Shown: positions 1 to 9,661, counted from the first letter of the stretch. The stretch: 64,000 nt of DNA from Fortiea sp. LEGE XX443 (GCF_015206815.1 NZ_JADEXZ010000008.1:49853-113852); one strand, 5' to 3'. Translations and numbers: made by a program. The notes: a model not told the origin generated them from the letters alone.

Positions 1-583
1 TTTCCACCACAAAAATAATTGGCAGTTTCCATAAAGCTGCCATGTTTAGCGTTTCAAAAAACTGACCGTTGTTAGCCGCACCATCGCCAAAGAAGCAGGC
101 TGTTACTTGGTCAGCGTTGGGGTCGCCTAAAACTTCGCGGCGGTATTTGCTTTGAAAAGCTGCACCAGATGCGACAGGAATACCTTCAGCCACAAACGCA
201 TAGCCACCTAATAAGCCATGTTCCGCAGAGAACATGTGCATGGAACCACCACGTCCTTTGCTGCAACCTGTAGCTTTACCAAATAATTCCGCCATCACTT
301 CTCTGGCTGGTACTCCTGCACTCAGGGCGTGAACGTGGTCGCGGTAGGTACTGCTGACAAAATCTTCTCCTTGACGCATTGCTCTGATAACGCCAGTAGA
401 AACGGCTTCTTGACCGTTATATAGGTGAACAAAACCAAACATTTTGCCCCTATAATACATTTCAGCGCATTTATCTTCAAAGGAGCGCCCTAACACCATG
501 TCTTCGTAAAGCATTAAGCCTTCTGCTTTGGTGATTTGAACGCTGGCAATATCAAATTTAGGTAAAGTCCGTTCTTGAACCAT
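1..583 (-). CDS. pdhA: Pyruvate dehydrogenase E1 component, alpha subunit (3' end outside window)
   Basis: The alpha subunit of the thiamine-diphosphate E1 enzyme, which decarboxylates pyruvate and passes the acetyl group to E2. The minus strand reads from ATG at 583 ([14 protein letters not shown]) and runs off the window start, so about 194 residues are visible. Family signatures seen are the substrate-channel stretch [12 protein letters not shown], the glycine-rich [10 protein letters not shown], and the thiamine-diphosphate motif [15 protein letters not shown] near the truncated end. The E2 partner lies at 62489-63778, so the complex is not encoded as one operon. Family assignment is firm; only the missing C-terminus is unseen. 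Confidence 0.95.
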   Translation of the reverse strand, partial: MVQERTLPKFDIASVQITKAEGLMLYEDMVLGRSFEDKCAEMYYRGKMFGFVHLYNGQEAVSTGVIRAMRQGEDFVSSTYRDHVHALSAGVPAREVMAELFGKATGCSKGRGGSMHMFSAEHGLLGGYAFVAEGIPVASGAAFQSKYRREVLGDPNADQVTACFFGDGAANNGQFFETLNMAALWKLPIIFVVE

Positions 584-1369
584 TATTTTTTTTAGTATCC
601 CTGTTGTAAAACTGAAATTTACTTAGTACTCAGCACTCTTCATCATGTTAAATATGGCGCTTTCTGACAAATCATCTGCTTTGACACAGAAACCAAAATT
701 TATGCGCCCAAAAGGATGATTGGAAATAGAGGGTAGGTGATTTTTTGGTTTATTGAAACCGCTATCGGCGATTTTTACACCCTAGGGGCCATAAATAGCC
801 TTCCAGATGCCCTCTGTCGTTATGCACTCCCAACTCCTGTAAATAGGCTATCAATCAGGATAGCTTGGTTTCTGCATATCCATGCACAATTTTGGGAAAA
901 TGAATGCCGAGGCTGAATTTATTTTGCCAAAGAGTTGTAATTAAGGACTGAGAATGGTAGCATTTTATTCCTTGTTATTATTAACATCTACCATTACGTG
1001 TATTGCTAGTATTACTTCCTAGACAGGGAATATATTTAAGTGAACATCAAGCAGATAAGCTGTAAGTAGAGCATAATGACTATGATAAACGATCGCAATT
1101 TAATTTTGCAGTATCTAATGACTGTTAGCAGTTATACACAAGTAAATACTAAGAATTAAGACAAAGTTTCCCTCTTGCCTAGGCGAACTCAAATTAATAG
1201 TAATAAAATGTGTCTCAAAATTTGAGAGGGAACAAAACTAATAGTTGCACTATACACTTATAGTGTAAGTCCGGCACGGTGTTATTCACCGTCATATTTA
1301 TGGCACGGTTTTACATGCCTGGAATGCTCTAGGTGGATTATGTTGATCACGGTGCAGAGGAAGTAGGCT
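584..1369. other. Divergent intergenic region, pdhA / ftn2
   Basis: This 786-bp AT-rich stretch separates the divergent pdhA and ftn2 genes, so both promoters should lie here. I see no convincing ORF, tRNA or known riboswitch. A short inverted repeat (CACTATA/TATAGTG) occurs near 1249-1265. The segment from about 1270 to 1340 contains GGCACGGT twice, which may be structured leader RNA for ftn2; this is weak. Confidence 0.4.
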
Positions 1370-3691
1370 GTGCGAATTCCGCTAGATTACTACCGAATTT
1401 TAGGACTACCGTTAGCGGCAAGTGAAGAACAGTTGCGGCAAGCATATAGCGATCGCATTGTGCAATTGCCACGACGGGAGTATTCTCAAGCAGCGATCGC
1501 TTCTCGTAAACAACTTATAGAAACAGCTTACGTGGTTTTATCAAATCCGAAAGAACGTAGCAGTTACGATCAGCTTTATCTGTCCCACGCCTATGACCCT
1601 GATGGCACTGCTACTGCCACAGTTACAACAGGAACACCCACAGGTCCGAATCGTGATCTTGATAACCAAGGTCTTAGTATTGAAATTCCTCAACAGGAAT
1701 TGGTTGGTGCGCTGTTAATTTTGCAAGAGCTAGGGGAGTACGAACTCGTTTTGAAATTAGGTCGTACATACCTAGCAAATCATCATAGTCCAGCAGTTAC
1801 TAAAGCAATTAACAATCTCACCGAGGCAGACTTTCTCGAAAGTAGTGACCATCCAGATATTGTGCTGACTGTGGCTTTGGCTTGCCTAGAATTAGGGCGC
1901 GAACAGTGGCAGCAAGGTTACTACGAAAATGCGGCTCTTTCCCTAGAATCAGGGTTAGAAATGCTTGCTAGTGAAGGGATATTTTCTGCCGTACAGGCAG
2001 AAATTCAAGCTGATCTGAATAAATTGCGCCCTTATCGGGTTTTAGAATTACTGGCGCTACCTTTAGAAAAGACTGTCGAACGCCACCAAGGTTTGGAATT
2101 ACTGCAAAGCATCCTGGAAGATCGCGGCGGCATTGATGGTACAAACAACGATCAATCGGGGTTAAGCATAGATGACTTTCTCCGTTTTATTCAGCAAATC
2201 CGCAACTACTTAACAGTCGCAGAACAGCACAAGCTATTTGAAGCCGAAAGTAAGCGTCCATCGGCTGTAGCTACATACTTGGCAGTTTATGCTTTGATTG
2301 CCAGAGGATTTGCCCAACGTCAACCGGCATTAATTCGTCAGGCTAGACAAATGCTAATGTATCTGGGTAAGCGTCAGGATGTGCATCTAGAACAGTCACT
2401 CTGTGCGCTATTTTTAGGGCAAACCGAAGAAGCAACCCGTGTTTTAGAAATGAGCCAGGAGTACGAAGCCTTAGCTTTTATTCGGGAAAAATCTCAAGAC
2501 TCTCCTGATTTATTACCGGGCTTATGTCTGTATGGCGAACAGTGGTTACAACATGAAGTGTTTCCCCATTTTCGTGATCTGTCAAGACAGCAAGCCGCAC
2601 TCAAAGATTACTTTGCCAACTCCCAAGTGCAGGCATATTTAGAAGCACTACCCAGCGATGCAGAAACTAGCAACGAGTGGGGTGTAATTAATCGCCAACC
2701 GCCAAATCATAGCCATCAACAAAGTCATTATTCTGGAGTTTTTCGTCAAAACCAGAGTAAAATGCCTGATTTGGATTTGCCAGAAACACCAAACAACACA
2801 AGACCTGAGTATTCTAACTCGCCACTCCCCAGATGGAATACAGCACCTTCATCAACCGCAGATGGTAATACTCAAACATCAGAAATACCCATAGCATCTT
2901 CCACCGCAACACAACCAGATAGAGCAAGTAGTCATCATCTGAATGGCAAAGGTCAGGTAGGTGCGCCCCGTCCAACCCAAAAACGCAGACGGCGCAAGCC
3001 CAGTCAACCAATCAACAGAGAACGTGGGTTAGATAATAACCGCGATCGCCGGACTCGGCAACGACGCACTGTCACCAATCGCTTAGACAGTAAAACACGA
3101 TTAGTCTGGACAGTATTTGCTTCTTTGGCTGGTGTATTGGTTTTTTGGTTGATAGTTTCCACTACGTTTGGTTGGTTGAAAAATCTATTTTTCCCGACAC
3201 CAGCTTTGCAAGGTGAGCAGTTGTCTGTCCAACTCAATCAACCACCTATCGATATCCCCAATGCTTATAGCGAGTTACTACCACCTGATGGCCCTCTGAC
3301 CGATACGACAGCTGAAGAAGTAATTCGCACTTGGCTGTCTACCAAAGCCGTGGCTTTAGGGCAGAACCATGATATTGAGAGTCTAAATAACATTTTAACT
3401 GGTTCATCTTTATCTCAGTGGCGATTAATTGCCCAGCAAGATAGAGCAGATAACCGTTATCGTAAGTACGACCACAGCGTTAAAGTAGAATTTGTGAGTA
3501 AAAATGACCTAGATCCTAATCGCGCCGCTGTCTTAGCTACGGTAAAAGAAGCAACACAATTTTATGAACGTGGGCAAATAAAAAAGTCTTCTAATGAAAG
3601 CTTGCGGGTTCGCTATGATTTAATTCGGCGAGAAGGTAAGTGGCGAATTCAGAGTATGTATGTTGTTAATCAAGTTAGTATGAATTTTTAG
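1370..3691 (+). CDS. ftn2: Cell division protein Ftn2/ZipN (ARC6 homologue)
   Basis: Cyanobacterial divisome organiser that anchors FtsZ polymers at the inner membrane. The 773-aa product starts with a J-like domain (about residues 5-70, DYYRILGLPLAASEEQLRQA) that lacks the HPD tripeptide needed to stimulate DnaK, as is usual for Ftn2/ARC6. A long helical middle follows, then a very basic linker (about 535-565, QKRRRRKPSQ), one membrane segment (about 577-597) and a periplasmic C-terminal domain (about 640-773). Length and order match ARC6/Ftn2. The start is GTG at 1370, preceded by a purine-rich AGAGGAAG; no in-frame ATG retains the J domain. Confidence 0.93.
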   Translation: MRIPLDYYRILGLPLAASEEQLRQAYSDRIVQLPRREYSQAAIASRKQLIETAYVVLSNPKERSSYDQLYLSHAYDPDGTATATVTTGTPTGPNRDLDNQGLSIEIPQQELVGALLILQELGEYELVLKLGRTYLANHHSPAVTKAINNLTEADFLESSDHPDIVLTVALACLELGREQWQQGYYENAALSLESGLEMLASEGIFSAVQAEIQADLNKLRPYRVLELLALPLEKTVERHQGLELLQSILEDRGGIDGTNNDQSGLSIDDFLRFIQQIRNYLTVAEQHKLFEAESKRPSAVATYLAVYALIARGFAQRQPALIRQARQMLMYLGKRQDVHLEQSLCALFLGQTEEATRVLEMSQEYEALAFIREKSQDSPDLLPGLCLYGEQWLQHEVFPHFRDLSRQQAALKDYFANSQVQAYLEALPSDAETSNEWGVINRQPPNHSHQQSHYSGVFRQNQSKMPDLDLPETPNNTRPEYSNSPLPRWNTAPSSTADGNTQTSEIPIASSTATQPDRASSHHLNGKGQVGAPRPTQKRRRRKPSQPINRERGLDNNRDRRTRQRRTVTNRLDSKTRLVWTVFASLAGVLVFWLIVSTTFGWLKNLFFPTPALQGEQLSVQLNQPPIDIPNAYSELLPPDGPLTDTTAEEVIRTWLSTKAVALGQNHDIESLNNILTGSSLSQWRLIAQQDRADNRYRKYDHSVKVEFVSKNDLDPNRAAVLATVKEATQFYERGQIKKSSNESLRVRYDLIRREGKWRIQSMYVVNQVSMNF

Positions 3692-3872
3692 AACTAAGTA
3701 AACTAATGAAAATGAATTGTTAAAAATATTTAGCTTAGTAAAGCGCAATAAAATAGTTGCACTTTGTAACACTAACCGCGGTGCTTATTGCAGTTTGTAA
3801 ATCTTTTGTATAACTCCAAGGAATATTCCTTTAGACTGAATCTCAATTACAAAAATATTGGGATCGAGGCAA

Positions 3873-4193
3873 ATGCAGTCGATGAGTTTTTTGTGTCATG
3901 AATTTGTCGTTGCTGTTTCCTTTGGTGCTTGTGTACTTGGGTTAGTAATACTCTGGGACGGTAAGCAACCAAAAAATGATTTAGAAGAAACAGAGAAAAT
4001 TTTATTTAGAATGAGCTTTTCTTACTGGCTCGTATACTGTGTTGCTTTTGCGCTAGAGAAAATCATTTTACCCGACTGGGAATCTGTTGTGATGTCTTTG
4101 AGGATTACAACAGCACTGTCATATTTCTTAACTTTTTCTTGTATTCTCAGTTTGCCGCTACATAAGTTTGCCGTGCATCGTGTAGAAGAATAG
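3873..4193 (+). CDS. Small membrane protein of unknown function
   Basis: Unrecognised protein of about 106 aa with three hydrophobic stretches: near the N-terminus (EFVVAVSFGACVLGLVILW), in the middle (SYWLVYCVAFALEKIIL), and toward the end (TTALSYFLTFSCILSLPL). It is therefore probably an inner-membrane or thylakoid protein. I chose ATG at 3873 over TTG at 3858 because GAGG lies 5 bases upstream of the ATG. It follows ftn2 on the same strand after 181 bp, so co-transcription is uncertain. No domain is recognised. Confidence 0.55.
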   Translation: MQSMSFLCHEFVVAVSFGACVLGLVILWDGKQPKNDLEETEKILFRMSFSYWLVYCVAFALEKIILPDWESVVMSLRITTALSYFLTFSCILSLPLHKFAVHRVEE

Positions 4194-4280
4194 TGCTGAG
4201 TGCTGAATTAAAAGTGCTGAGTGGTTGTATCAATAGTAATTCGCTAAAAGTAGGTAAAAGATTAAATCGCTTAAGCCTAG

Positions 4281-4377
4281 ACGTAATCTTAATTACGAAT
4301 TACGTTAGCGTAGCGTTAGCGAGTCTTGCCTACGGCACGCCAAGGGCGAACGAGCGTCATTACGAATTACGAATTGT
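4281..4377. repeat. Interspersed Nostoc-type repeat (GCGTTAGCGTAGCGTTAGCG family)
   Basis: The core TTAGCGTAGCGTTAGCGAG plus TACGGCACGCCAAGGGCGAA is flanked by copies of ATTACGAATTACG, like a short mobile or palindromic element. Similar vocabulary recurs at about 62060-62190. The right edge runs into the end of the 4367-4693 gene. Confidence 0.6.
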
Positions 4378-4693
4378 TCACAGCGATCGCAATAGCTGTT
4401 TGCAGTTCATCCTGCACTAAACTAGTCAGGATGAACACCTCTTGTACTGTCTTACCTTGTCTGGCGATAACTTTGTAACCCCCTCGAATCGGTACAGATA
4501 TGCGTAACTGCATTTTTGGGCAATGACCTTTTACCCGCCCAATTACGCCTGGGGTAACGGTGTAAATGCCTTCCTGCTGACAAAGAAGTTCTAAAATGGG
4601 GATAAGACCGGGAAGATGGGTAGAGTGATTCCAGACTAGTCGGCCATCTTTGCGATTTGCTGCTTTTTGGGAGCTTTTGGTGGATTTATCCAT
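4367..4693 (-). CDS. Conserved hypothetical protein, DUF2103-like
   Basis: A 108-aa basic protein (MDKSTKSSQKAANRKDGRLVWNHSTHLPGL at its start, split here as MDKSTKSSQKAANRK then DGRLVWNHSTHLPGL). Later it carries TPGVIGRVKGHCPKMQLRISV. From memory this resembles cyanobacterial DUF2103 proteins, described as possible metal binders; H and C residues are present but no defined site is visible. It lies 4 bp downstream of clpS and probably shares its transcript. The last residues (NNS-stop) are encoded by the dispersed repeat, so the C-terminus looks replaced or trimmed by that insertion. Confidence 0.6.
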   Translation of the reverse strand: MDKSTKSSQKAANRKDGRLVWNHSTHLPGLIPILELLCQQEGIYTVTPGVIGRVKGHCPKMQLRISVPIRGGYKVIARQGKTVQEVFILTSLVQDELQTAIAIAVNNS

Positions 4694-4697
4694 GAGA

Positions 4698-5024
4698 TTA
4701 AGCTGCTTCCAAGGGAGCCATAGTTAAACCGGCTCGCCGCAGCTGTTGGTGATATAATTCTGCTGGTTCTTGGGGGCCGACCCAAACGATCGCTTGTCCT
4801 TCATGATGTACCTGATTAGTTAAATCCCATGCGCGATCGCTGGTCATATCAGGAATATACTTCATCAAGCACTCAGCTACATGTTGAAAAGTGTTGAAGT
4901 CATCGTTTAAAACGATTACCTTGTAATTGGGATAAGGCTTGCGAACAACTTGACTAGACCGTTCAGGAGCAACAGTTGGTGCTGTACCCATCCCGTAAAT
5001 AGCTGCTGAAAGTCTCGTAATCAT
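4698..5024 (-). CDS. clpS: ClpS adaptor of the ClpCP/ClpAP protease
   Basis: ClpS delivers substrates with destabilising N-terminal residues to the Clp AAA+ unfoldase. The 108-aa product has a flexible N-terminal extension (1-32) and a complete ClpS core. The core includes YKVIVLNDDFNTFQHV, where the Asp/Asn residues contact the substrate alpha-amine and Thr/His line the pocket, and later VHHEGQAIVWVGPQEPAELY. Cyanobacteria usually carry two ClpS forms, and I cannot decide which this is. The DUF2103-like gene follows 4 bp downstream. The start ATG at 5024 gives normal length. Confidence 0.93.
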   Translation of the reverse strand: MITRLSAAIYGMGTAPTVAPERSSQVVRKPYPNYKVIVLNDDFNTFQHVAECLMKYIPDMTSDRAWDLTNQVHHEGQAIVWVGPQEPAELYHQQLRRAGLTMAPLEAA

Positions 5025-5469
5025 AAGACAGTTGGCTAACAGGATTTTACAAAACTACACTATAACTAAATAGTTTAGTCCATAGAAAGTATGAAGTATG
5101 AAGTGTGAAGTATGAAGTGTGTTCGCCTTACAGCCCTAAGGGCATCCTACGGCAGACGTTTCCTCAGGGTAGTATGAAGTACGAACAAAAACCTAGCAGG
5201 AAGCACATCACAACACTACCTGCTAGGGAACTAGAATCTATTCTCGCCATGTTTGAGGAGTAGAGCTTATTTGTAATCAATAATGCCTATCCTTAGTTAG
5301 GATAACCACATTGCTTGTGCAACAGGGTTAAGAAAAGTCAATCAATTAGTTAATTTGCAGTGAAAATAATTTCACTATTGTAGGCAATGGGAAGATAGAC
5401 AAGCGAATAATAGCTCATAATATTAAAAAAGCGCTTCATATTTCTTAACTATTTAGCTTTATTAAAACA
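5025..5469. other. Divergent intergenic region, clpS / ubiD
   Basis: 445 bp containing the STRR array and its adjacent mosaic repeat. The remainder (about 5180-5469) is AT-rich and presumably carries the ubiD promoter. No ORF or RNA gene is recognised. A modest inverted repeat, CTAGCAGGAAG with CTGCTAGG, sits at about 5192-5227. Confidence 0.4.
5089..5121. repeat. Heptanucleotide STRR array, unit GTATGAA
   Basis: Four tandem 7-mers (GTATGAA, GTATGAA, GTGTGAA, GTATGAA) plus a partial GTGTG, in the clpS/ubiD divergent spacer. It is followed by a mosaic repeat (TTCGCCTTACAGCCCTAAGG and on to about 5172) and then GTATGAAGTACGAAC again. Heptameric STRRs are typical of heterocystous cyanobacteria. 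Confidence 0.75.
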
Positions 5470-6978
5470 ATGGCGAGAGACTTACGCGGATTCATCAAAA
5501 TTTTAGAACAAAGAGGACAATTACGGCGGATTTCAGCCTTGGTTGACCCAGAGTTAGAAATTGCGGAGATTTCTAACCAGATGCTGCAAAAAGGTGGGCC
5601 GGGTTTGTTGTTTGAAAATGTCAAAGGTGCTTCCTTCCCAGTGGCGGTGAATTTGCTGGGAACGGTAGAAAGAATATGCTGGGCGATGAATATGCAGCAT
5701 CCCCAAGAGTTGGAAACTCTGGGAAAAAAGCTGGGTATGCTACAACAACCAAAACCACCGAAAACGATTTCCCAGGCGATAGATTTTGGCAAAGTGTTGT
5801 TTGATGTTCTTAAAGCCAAACCAGGAAGAGACTTTTTTCCTGCTTGTCAACAAGTGGTAATTCAAGGCGATGATTTAAATTTAAACAAGTTACCGCTAAT
5901 TCGTCCTTATCCTGGTGATGCTGGCAAAATTATTACATTGGGTTTGGTAATTACCAAAGATTGCGAGACAGGTACACCGAATGTTGGTGTATATCGCTTA
6001 CAACTCCAATCTCAGAATACAATGACCGTTCACTGGTTATCAGTGCGGGGTGGGGCGAGGCACTTGCGGAAAGCTGCCGAACGTGGGAAGAAATTAGAAG
6101 TAGCGATCGCACTTGGTGTAGATCCACTAATTATCATGGCAGCTGCTACACCTATCCCTGTAGATTTATCAGAATGGCTATTTGCTGGTTTGTATGGTGG
6201 TTCTGGTGTGCAGTTAGCCAAATGTAAAACTGTCGATTTAGAAGTTCCCGCAGATTCAGAATTTGTTTTGGAAGGAACAATTACACCAGGAGAAGTTTTA
6301 CCAGACGGGCCTTTTGGCGATCACATGGGTTATTACGGTGGTGTGGAAGATTCACCATTGATTCGCTTCAACTGTATGACGCACCGCAAAGAACCGATAT
6401 ATTTAACCACATTTAGCGGTCGTCCACCTAAAGAAGAAGCCATGATGGCGATCGCACTCAATCGTATTTATACCCCAATTCTGCGGCAACAAGTCACAGA
6501 AATTGTGGATTTCTTCTTACCAATGGAAGCTTTGAGTTACAAAGCCGCAATTATCTCCATTGATAAAGCCTATCCTGGACAAGCGCGCAGGGCAGCCTTA
6601 GCTTTTTGGAGTGCTTTACCTCAATTTACATACACCAAGTTTGTCATTGTTGTTGATAAAGATATCAATATCCGCGACCCCCGCCAAGTCGTTTGGGCAA
6701 TAAGTTCTAAAGTTGATCCCACCCGCGATGTATTTATCTTGCCGAATACACCTTTTGACACCTTAGATTTTGCCAGTGAAAAAATTGGTTTAGGTGGACG
6801 CATGGGAATTGATGCAACTACCAAAATTCCCCCAGAAACAGAACACGAATGGGGTGCGCCACTAGAATCAGATCCAGATATAGCCGCAATGGTAGAAAGA
6901 CGATGGGTAGAATATGGTTTAGCAGACTTGCAGTTAGGAGAAGTTGACCCCAACTTATTTGGTTACGACATGAAATAA
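5470..6978 (+). CDS. ubiD: UbiD-family 4-hydroxybenzoate-type decarboxylase
   Basis: Prenylated-FMN-dependent decarboxylase. In cyanobacteria the expected role is decarboxylation of prenylated 4-hydroxybenzoate in plastoquinone synthesis. The 502-aa length is normal. Signatures include the N-terminal ARDLRGFIKILEQRGQLRRI, the prFMN/Mn-binding region NVGVYRLQLQSQNTMTVHW, the glycine-rich RGGARHLRKAAERGK, and the active-site GPFGDHMGYYGG. The gene stands alone: clpS is divergent and a terminator follows at about 7073. The prFMN synthase UbiX is not in the window. The exact substrate is inferred from the family. Confidence 0.92.
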   Translation: MARDLRGFIKILEQRGQLRRISALVDPELEIAEISNQMLQKGGPGLLFENVKGASFPVAVNLLGTVERICWAMNMQHPQELETLGKKLGMLQQPKPPKTISQAIDFGKVLFDVLKAKPGRDFFPACQQVVIQGDDLNLNKLPLIRPYPGDAGKIITLGLVITKDCETGTPNVGVYRLQLQSQNTMTVHWLSVRGGARHLRKAAERGKKLEVAIALGVDPLIIMAAATPIPVDLSEWLFAGLYGGSGVQLAKCKTVDLEVPADSEFVLEGTITPGEVLPDGPFGDHMGYYGGVEDSPLIRFNCMTHRKEPIYLTTFSGRPPKEEAMMAIALNRIYTPILRQQVTEIVDFFLPMEALSYKAAIISIDKAYPGQARRAALAFWSALPQFTYTKFVIVVDKDINIRDPRQVVWAISSKVDPTRDVFILPNTPFDTLDFASEKIGLGGRMGIDATTKIPPETEHEWGAPLESDPDIAAMVERRWVEYGLADLQLGEVDPNLFGYDMK

Positions 6979-7072
6979 AGTTGATAATCAGCTAATAATC
7001 ATTCAAATCGCATCATCGCGCCTTTCTCAGGCTAAAGGCTATGCAACTTAAAGGCGCATTACCTTAACGTAT

Positions 7073-7105
7073 CACCCCATTCTCTTAATGAGGTGGGGAT
7101 TTTTA
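7073..7105 (+). terminator. Rho-independent terminator after ubiD
   Basis: An imperfect stem of CACCCCATTCTC with GAGGTGGGG around a short TTAAT loop is followed by ATTTTTATT. It lies about 95 bp after the ubiD stop. Confidence 0.7.
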
Positions 7106-7225
7106 TTCAAATACAAACCCTGGCGAACATCAGTAATTAAACTTAACTAATTTAATGACAAACTAAGTTATTAAGTTATAAATAAGGCAGATTTTTTAGT
7201 TAGCACTACCAAAAAGAGAGAAAAT

Positions 7226-7765
7226 ATGCCTAAAAATATTAACTCCTCCCTGTCAAAGCTAGTAATTGCCTTAGGGCTTACGGGCATAAGTGTATTTATA
7301 AATACTGGTATATCCGAGCAAATTGTTTTCGCAAAATCAACTAATGTGAAAAAATGCGATATCTTAGCCTATGTTACTGATACAGATCCCCAAGGCTTAA
7401 ATGTGCGGAGTGGCGGAAGTCCCCGTAACAGAATTTTAGGACAAGTACCTATCAACGAAACAGTTCAGATTATCGCTGCTGCTAAAAATTGGGTACAGAT
7501 TACTAATGCCAGTGATGGTTTTTCTGGAACAGGATGGGTGTCTGCTCTAAAATTAGGCTTATCAACCCGTGGTTATGGTACTAATGGCGTGGATATGTAC
7601 GCCAGTGCTAATCAGCAAAGCCGAAAAATCAGACAAGTTCCTGCTGATGTGGCTGTGAAATTATTAGGATGTCAAGGAGATTGGGCGCAAGTAGAATATC
7701 AAGGTGTTAAAGGTTGGTTAGCCAGAGAAGATCAGTGTGGTGCTGCCCTAACAACTTGTTCGTGA
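7226..7765 (+). CDS. Secreted SH3b-domain protein
   Basis: A 179-aa exported protein. An N-terminal hydrophobic segment (about 10-36, ending VFAKS) looks like a signal peptide. An SH3b repeat (about 45-108) contains the hallmark GLNVRSGGSPRNRILG and ends WVSALKL. A second, weaker SH3b-like unit (about 112-172) contains YASANQQSRKIRQV and VKGWLARE. Bacterial SH3 domains usually bind peptidoglycan or wall peptides. No catalytic domain is attached. Four cysteines lie in the mature part. It may be a wall-binding partner of envelope enzymes such as the M23 protein at 8740. Confidence 0.8.
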   Translation: MPKNINSSLSKLVIALGLTGISVFINTGISEQIVFAKSTNVKKCDILAYVTDTDPQGLNVRSGGSPRNRILGQVPINETVQIIAAAKNWVQITNASDGFSGTGWVSALKLGLSTRGYGTNGVDMYASANQQSRKIRQVPADVAVKLLGCQGDWAQVEYQGVKGWLAREDQCGAALTTCS

Positions 7766-7890
7766 TATTTTCAGAAGTAAAGAAGGCAGTTTGAACTAGA
7801 TTTGTAATGGGGAGAAGTTGATCTAGGACTATTCAGCTACCATGATAATTAACACTCGTGGGTCAATCAAATTAAGTCTGAGGTAGATAA

Positions 7891-8706
7891 ATGCCTTCTC
7901 CATTTCCAGGAATGAACCCATATCTAGAGCATCCTGATTTGTGGCCAGGATTACATCACTGGCTAACTATTGAAATTGCGAGGTTACTATCTCCTCAGTT
8001 GCGTCCCAAATATCGAGTGGCGGTAGAAGTTCGGATGTATGAAACCAGTGGAGTCAATTCCTTATTTGTTGGTATTCCTGATGTAACGATAAAAAGTCTA
8101 TCAAATGTGGCAGATTCAACAAAATCAAATGTCGCAGTTGCAGAACCATTCACCAAACCAATAAGAGTAAAAGTTCCCACACCGGAAATTATCAAAGAAG
8201 GTTATTTAGAGGTGCGAGAAGTTGGAACGGAAGATGTAGTTACTACTATAGAAATTTTATCGCCAACTAACAAGCGCCGAGGAAAAGGGAGAGAAATGTA
8301 TGAGGAAAAACGCCAAGATGTACTAGGAAGTAAAACTCATTTAGTAGAGATTGATTTACTGCGAACTGGGGAAGCAATGGCATTTTTTGATACTGACATT
8401 GAAAGCCACTATCGTATTTTAGTTTGTCGTAGCGATCGCCGTCCTTATGCTGATTTATATGCTTTTAATTTACAAGAAGTAATTCCGGCTTTTCCGCTAC
8501 CTTTGCGTGGAGAAGATACCGAGCCAATTATAGATTTACAGAGATTATTAAACGAAGTGTATGAAATATCGGCTTACGATTTAGTTATAGACTACAATCA
8601 AGAGCCATTTCCACCACTATCAGAAGCTGATGTAGCTTGGGTAGATAGAATGTTGCAGGACAAAGGTTTACGCTCAACAGCAAACAGTTCTGAAATCCCC
8701 AATTAA
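7891..8706 (+). CDS. DUF4058 family protein
   Basis: A 271-aa protein with the characteristic DUF4058 start MPSPFPGMNPYLEHP and LWPGLHHWL, then VEVRMYE and VTTIEILSPTNKRRGKGREMY. The stretch IEILSPTNK and later VEIDLL resemble nuclease-like beta-strand/acidic patterns, but I cannot assign catalysis. The family is expanded in filamentous cyanobacteria and its function is not established. It lies 126 bp after the SH3b gene and 33 bp before the M23 peptidase gene on the same strand. Confidence 0.85.
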   Translation: MPSPFPGMNPYLEHPDLWPGLHHWLTIEIARLLSPQLRPKYRVAVEVRMYETSGVNSLFVGIPDVTIKSLSNVADSTKSNVAVAEPFTKPIRVKVPTPEIIKEGYLEVREVGTEDVVTTIEILSPTNKRRGKGREMYEEKRQDVLGSKTHLVEIDLLRTGEAMAFFDTDIESHYRILVCRSDRRPYADLYAFNLQEVIPAFPLPLRGEDTEPIIDLQRLLNEVYEISAYDLVIDYNQEPFPPLSEADVAWVDRMLQDKGLRSTANSSEIPN

Positions 8707-8739
8707 AATCTAAAGTTAGGGATCTTTTAACTTACACTC

Positions 8740-9627
8740 ATGACATTTTCTGATCGTCTGCTTTTGCTTTGTAGCCTAGTCAGCACATTTGGACTAGCAT
8801 CCACACTACCAAACTTAGAAAGCGCTCACGCGCAAGTTGCCAACTGTCCGACTCCTGCTTTATCTCGCTTCCAGCGCCATAAAGTTGATCGTGGCGAAAC
8901 TTTAGAGAGCATAGCACAGCGCTACAATCTCGCCCCAGAAACATTAATTGTGATGAACCCAGATGTGAATAATGGACGTGTTAGGGTGGGTAATGAACTG
9001 CAAATACCCCCCTACAACGGCATTGTTGTAGAAGTGCCAAGCGGTCAAAATTGGCGGCAAGTAGCAGCAAAATATAAAGTTCGTCCTGATGCACTCTTTG
9101 AAATCAATGGTTGTCAACAAAACCCCAAGATTGTATTTGTACCGGGGTTGAGTTGGTTGCCAAATCGTCCACAAACTGCATCTCTCATACCAGCAAATTC
9201 AAATACACAAACAGTATCCATCAGTGGATATCCTTTACCAAAAGTAGCAGATGTAGGGTTAGCCTATGGCTGGCAAATTAACCCCCATAATGGTGAGGTG
9301 TTTTTTCACAGTGGTATAGATTTGTTAGCCGCCGTTGGCAGTTCTGTAGAGGCGATCGCACCGGGTAGTGTAGTATTTGCTCAAGAGCAAGGTAGTTATG
9401 GCAATTTAGTCATTGTTAACCACAGCAGTGGACTGCAAAGCCGCTATGCTCATCTTGACACTATCAAGGTTAAGGTTGGTCAGCAAGTCAATGCTGGAGA
9501 TTTGTTAGGAACGATTGGAACTACTGGACAGCCATCTGCTAAGGAACCACATCTCCATTTTGAAATGCGTTCTAGCTCATCTCAAGGTTGGGTGGCGCAA
9601 GACCCAAAGGGTTATTTGAAGAAGTGA
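8740..9627 (+). CDS. LysM domain plus M23 metallopeptidase, exported
   Basis: An envelope protein that probably cleaves or senses peptidoglycan cross-links. The 295-aa product has a signal peptide (about 1-31, ending SAHAQ) and a LysM domain at about 46-88 (VDRGETLESIAQRYNLAPE). A degenerate second LysM follows (about 95-140), then a C-terminal M23 domain. All zinc ligands of active LytM-type enzymes appear present: HSGID and PHLHFEM. It is therefore likely catalytic and not an EnvC-type activator. M23/LysM proteins matter for septal nanopore and sheath remodelling in filamentous cyanobacteria; that role here is inference. Confidence 0.9.
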   Translation: MTFSDRLLLLCSLVSTFGLASTLPNLESAHAQVANCPTPALSRFQRHKVDRGETLESIAQRYNLAPETLIVMNPDVNNGRVRVGNELQIPPYNGIVVEVPSGQNWRQVAAKYKVRPDALFEINGCQQNPKIVFVPGLSWLPNRPQTASLIPANSNTQTVSISGYPLPKVADVGLAYGWQINPHNGEVFFHSGIDLLAAVGSSVEAIAPGSVVFAQEQGSYGNLVIVNHSSGLQSRYAHLDTIKVKVGQQVNAGDLLGTIGTTGQPSAKEPHLHFEMRSSSSQGWVAQDPKGYLKK

Positions 9628-9661
9628 TAAACGCAGAGTATCGCAGAGAAGGTTTTCGGGA

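Noticed and set aside
1249..1340. Structured RNA or riboswitch ahead of ftn2
   Set aside because: Short inverted repeats only; no known riboswitch core could be matched by eye.
4193..4420. 75-codon frame after the small membrane protein
   Set aside because: Most of it is dispersed repeat sequence and overlaps the 3' end of the opposite-strand DUF2103-like gene.
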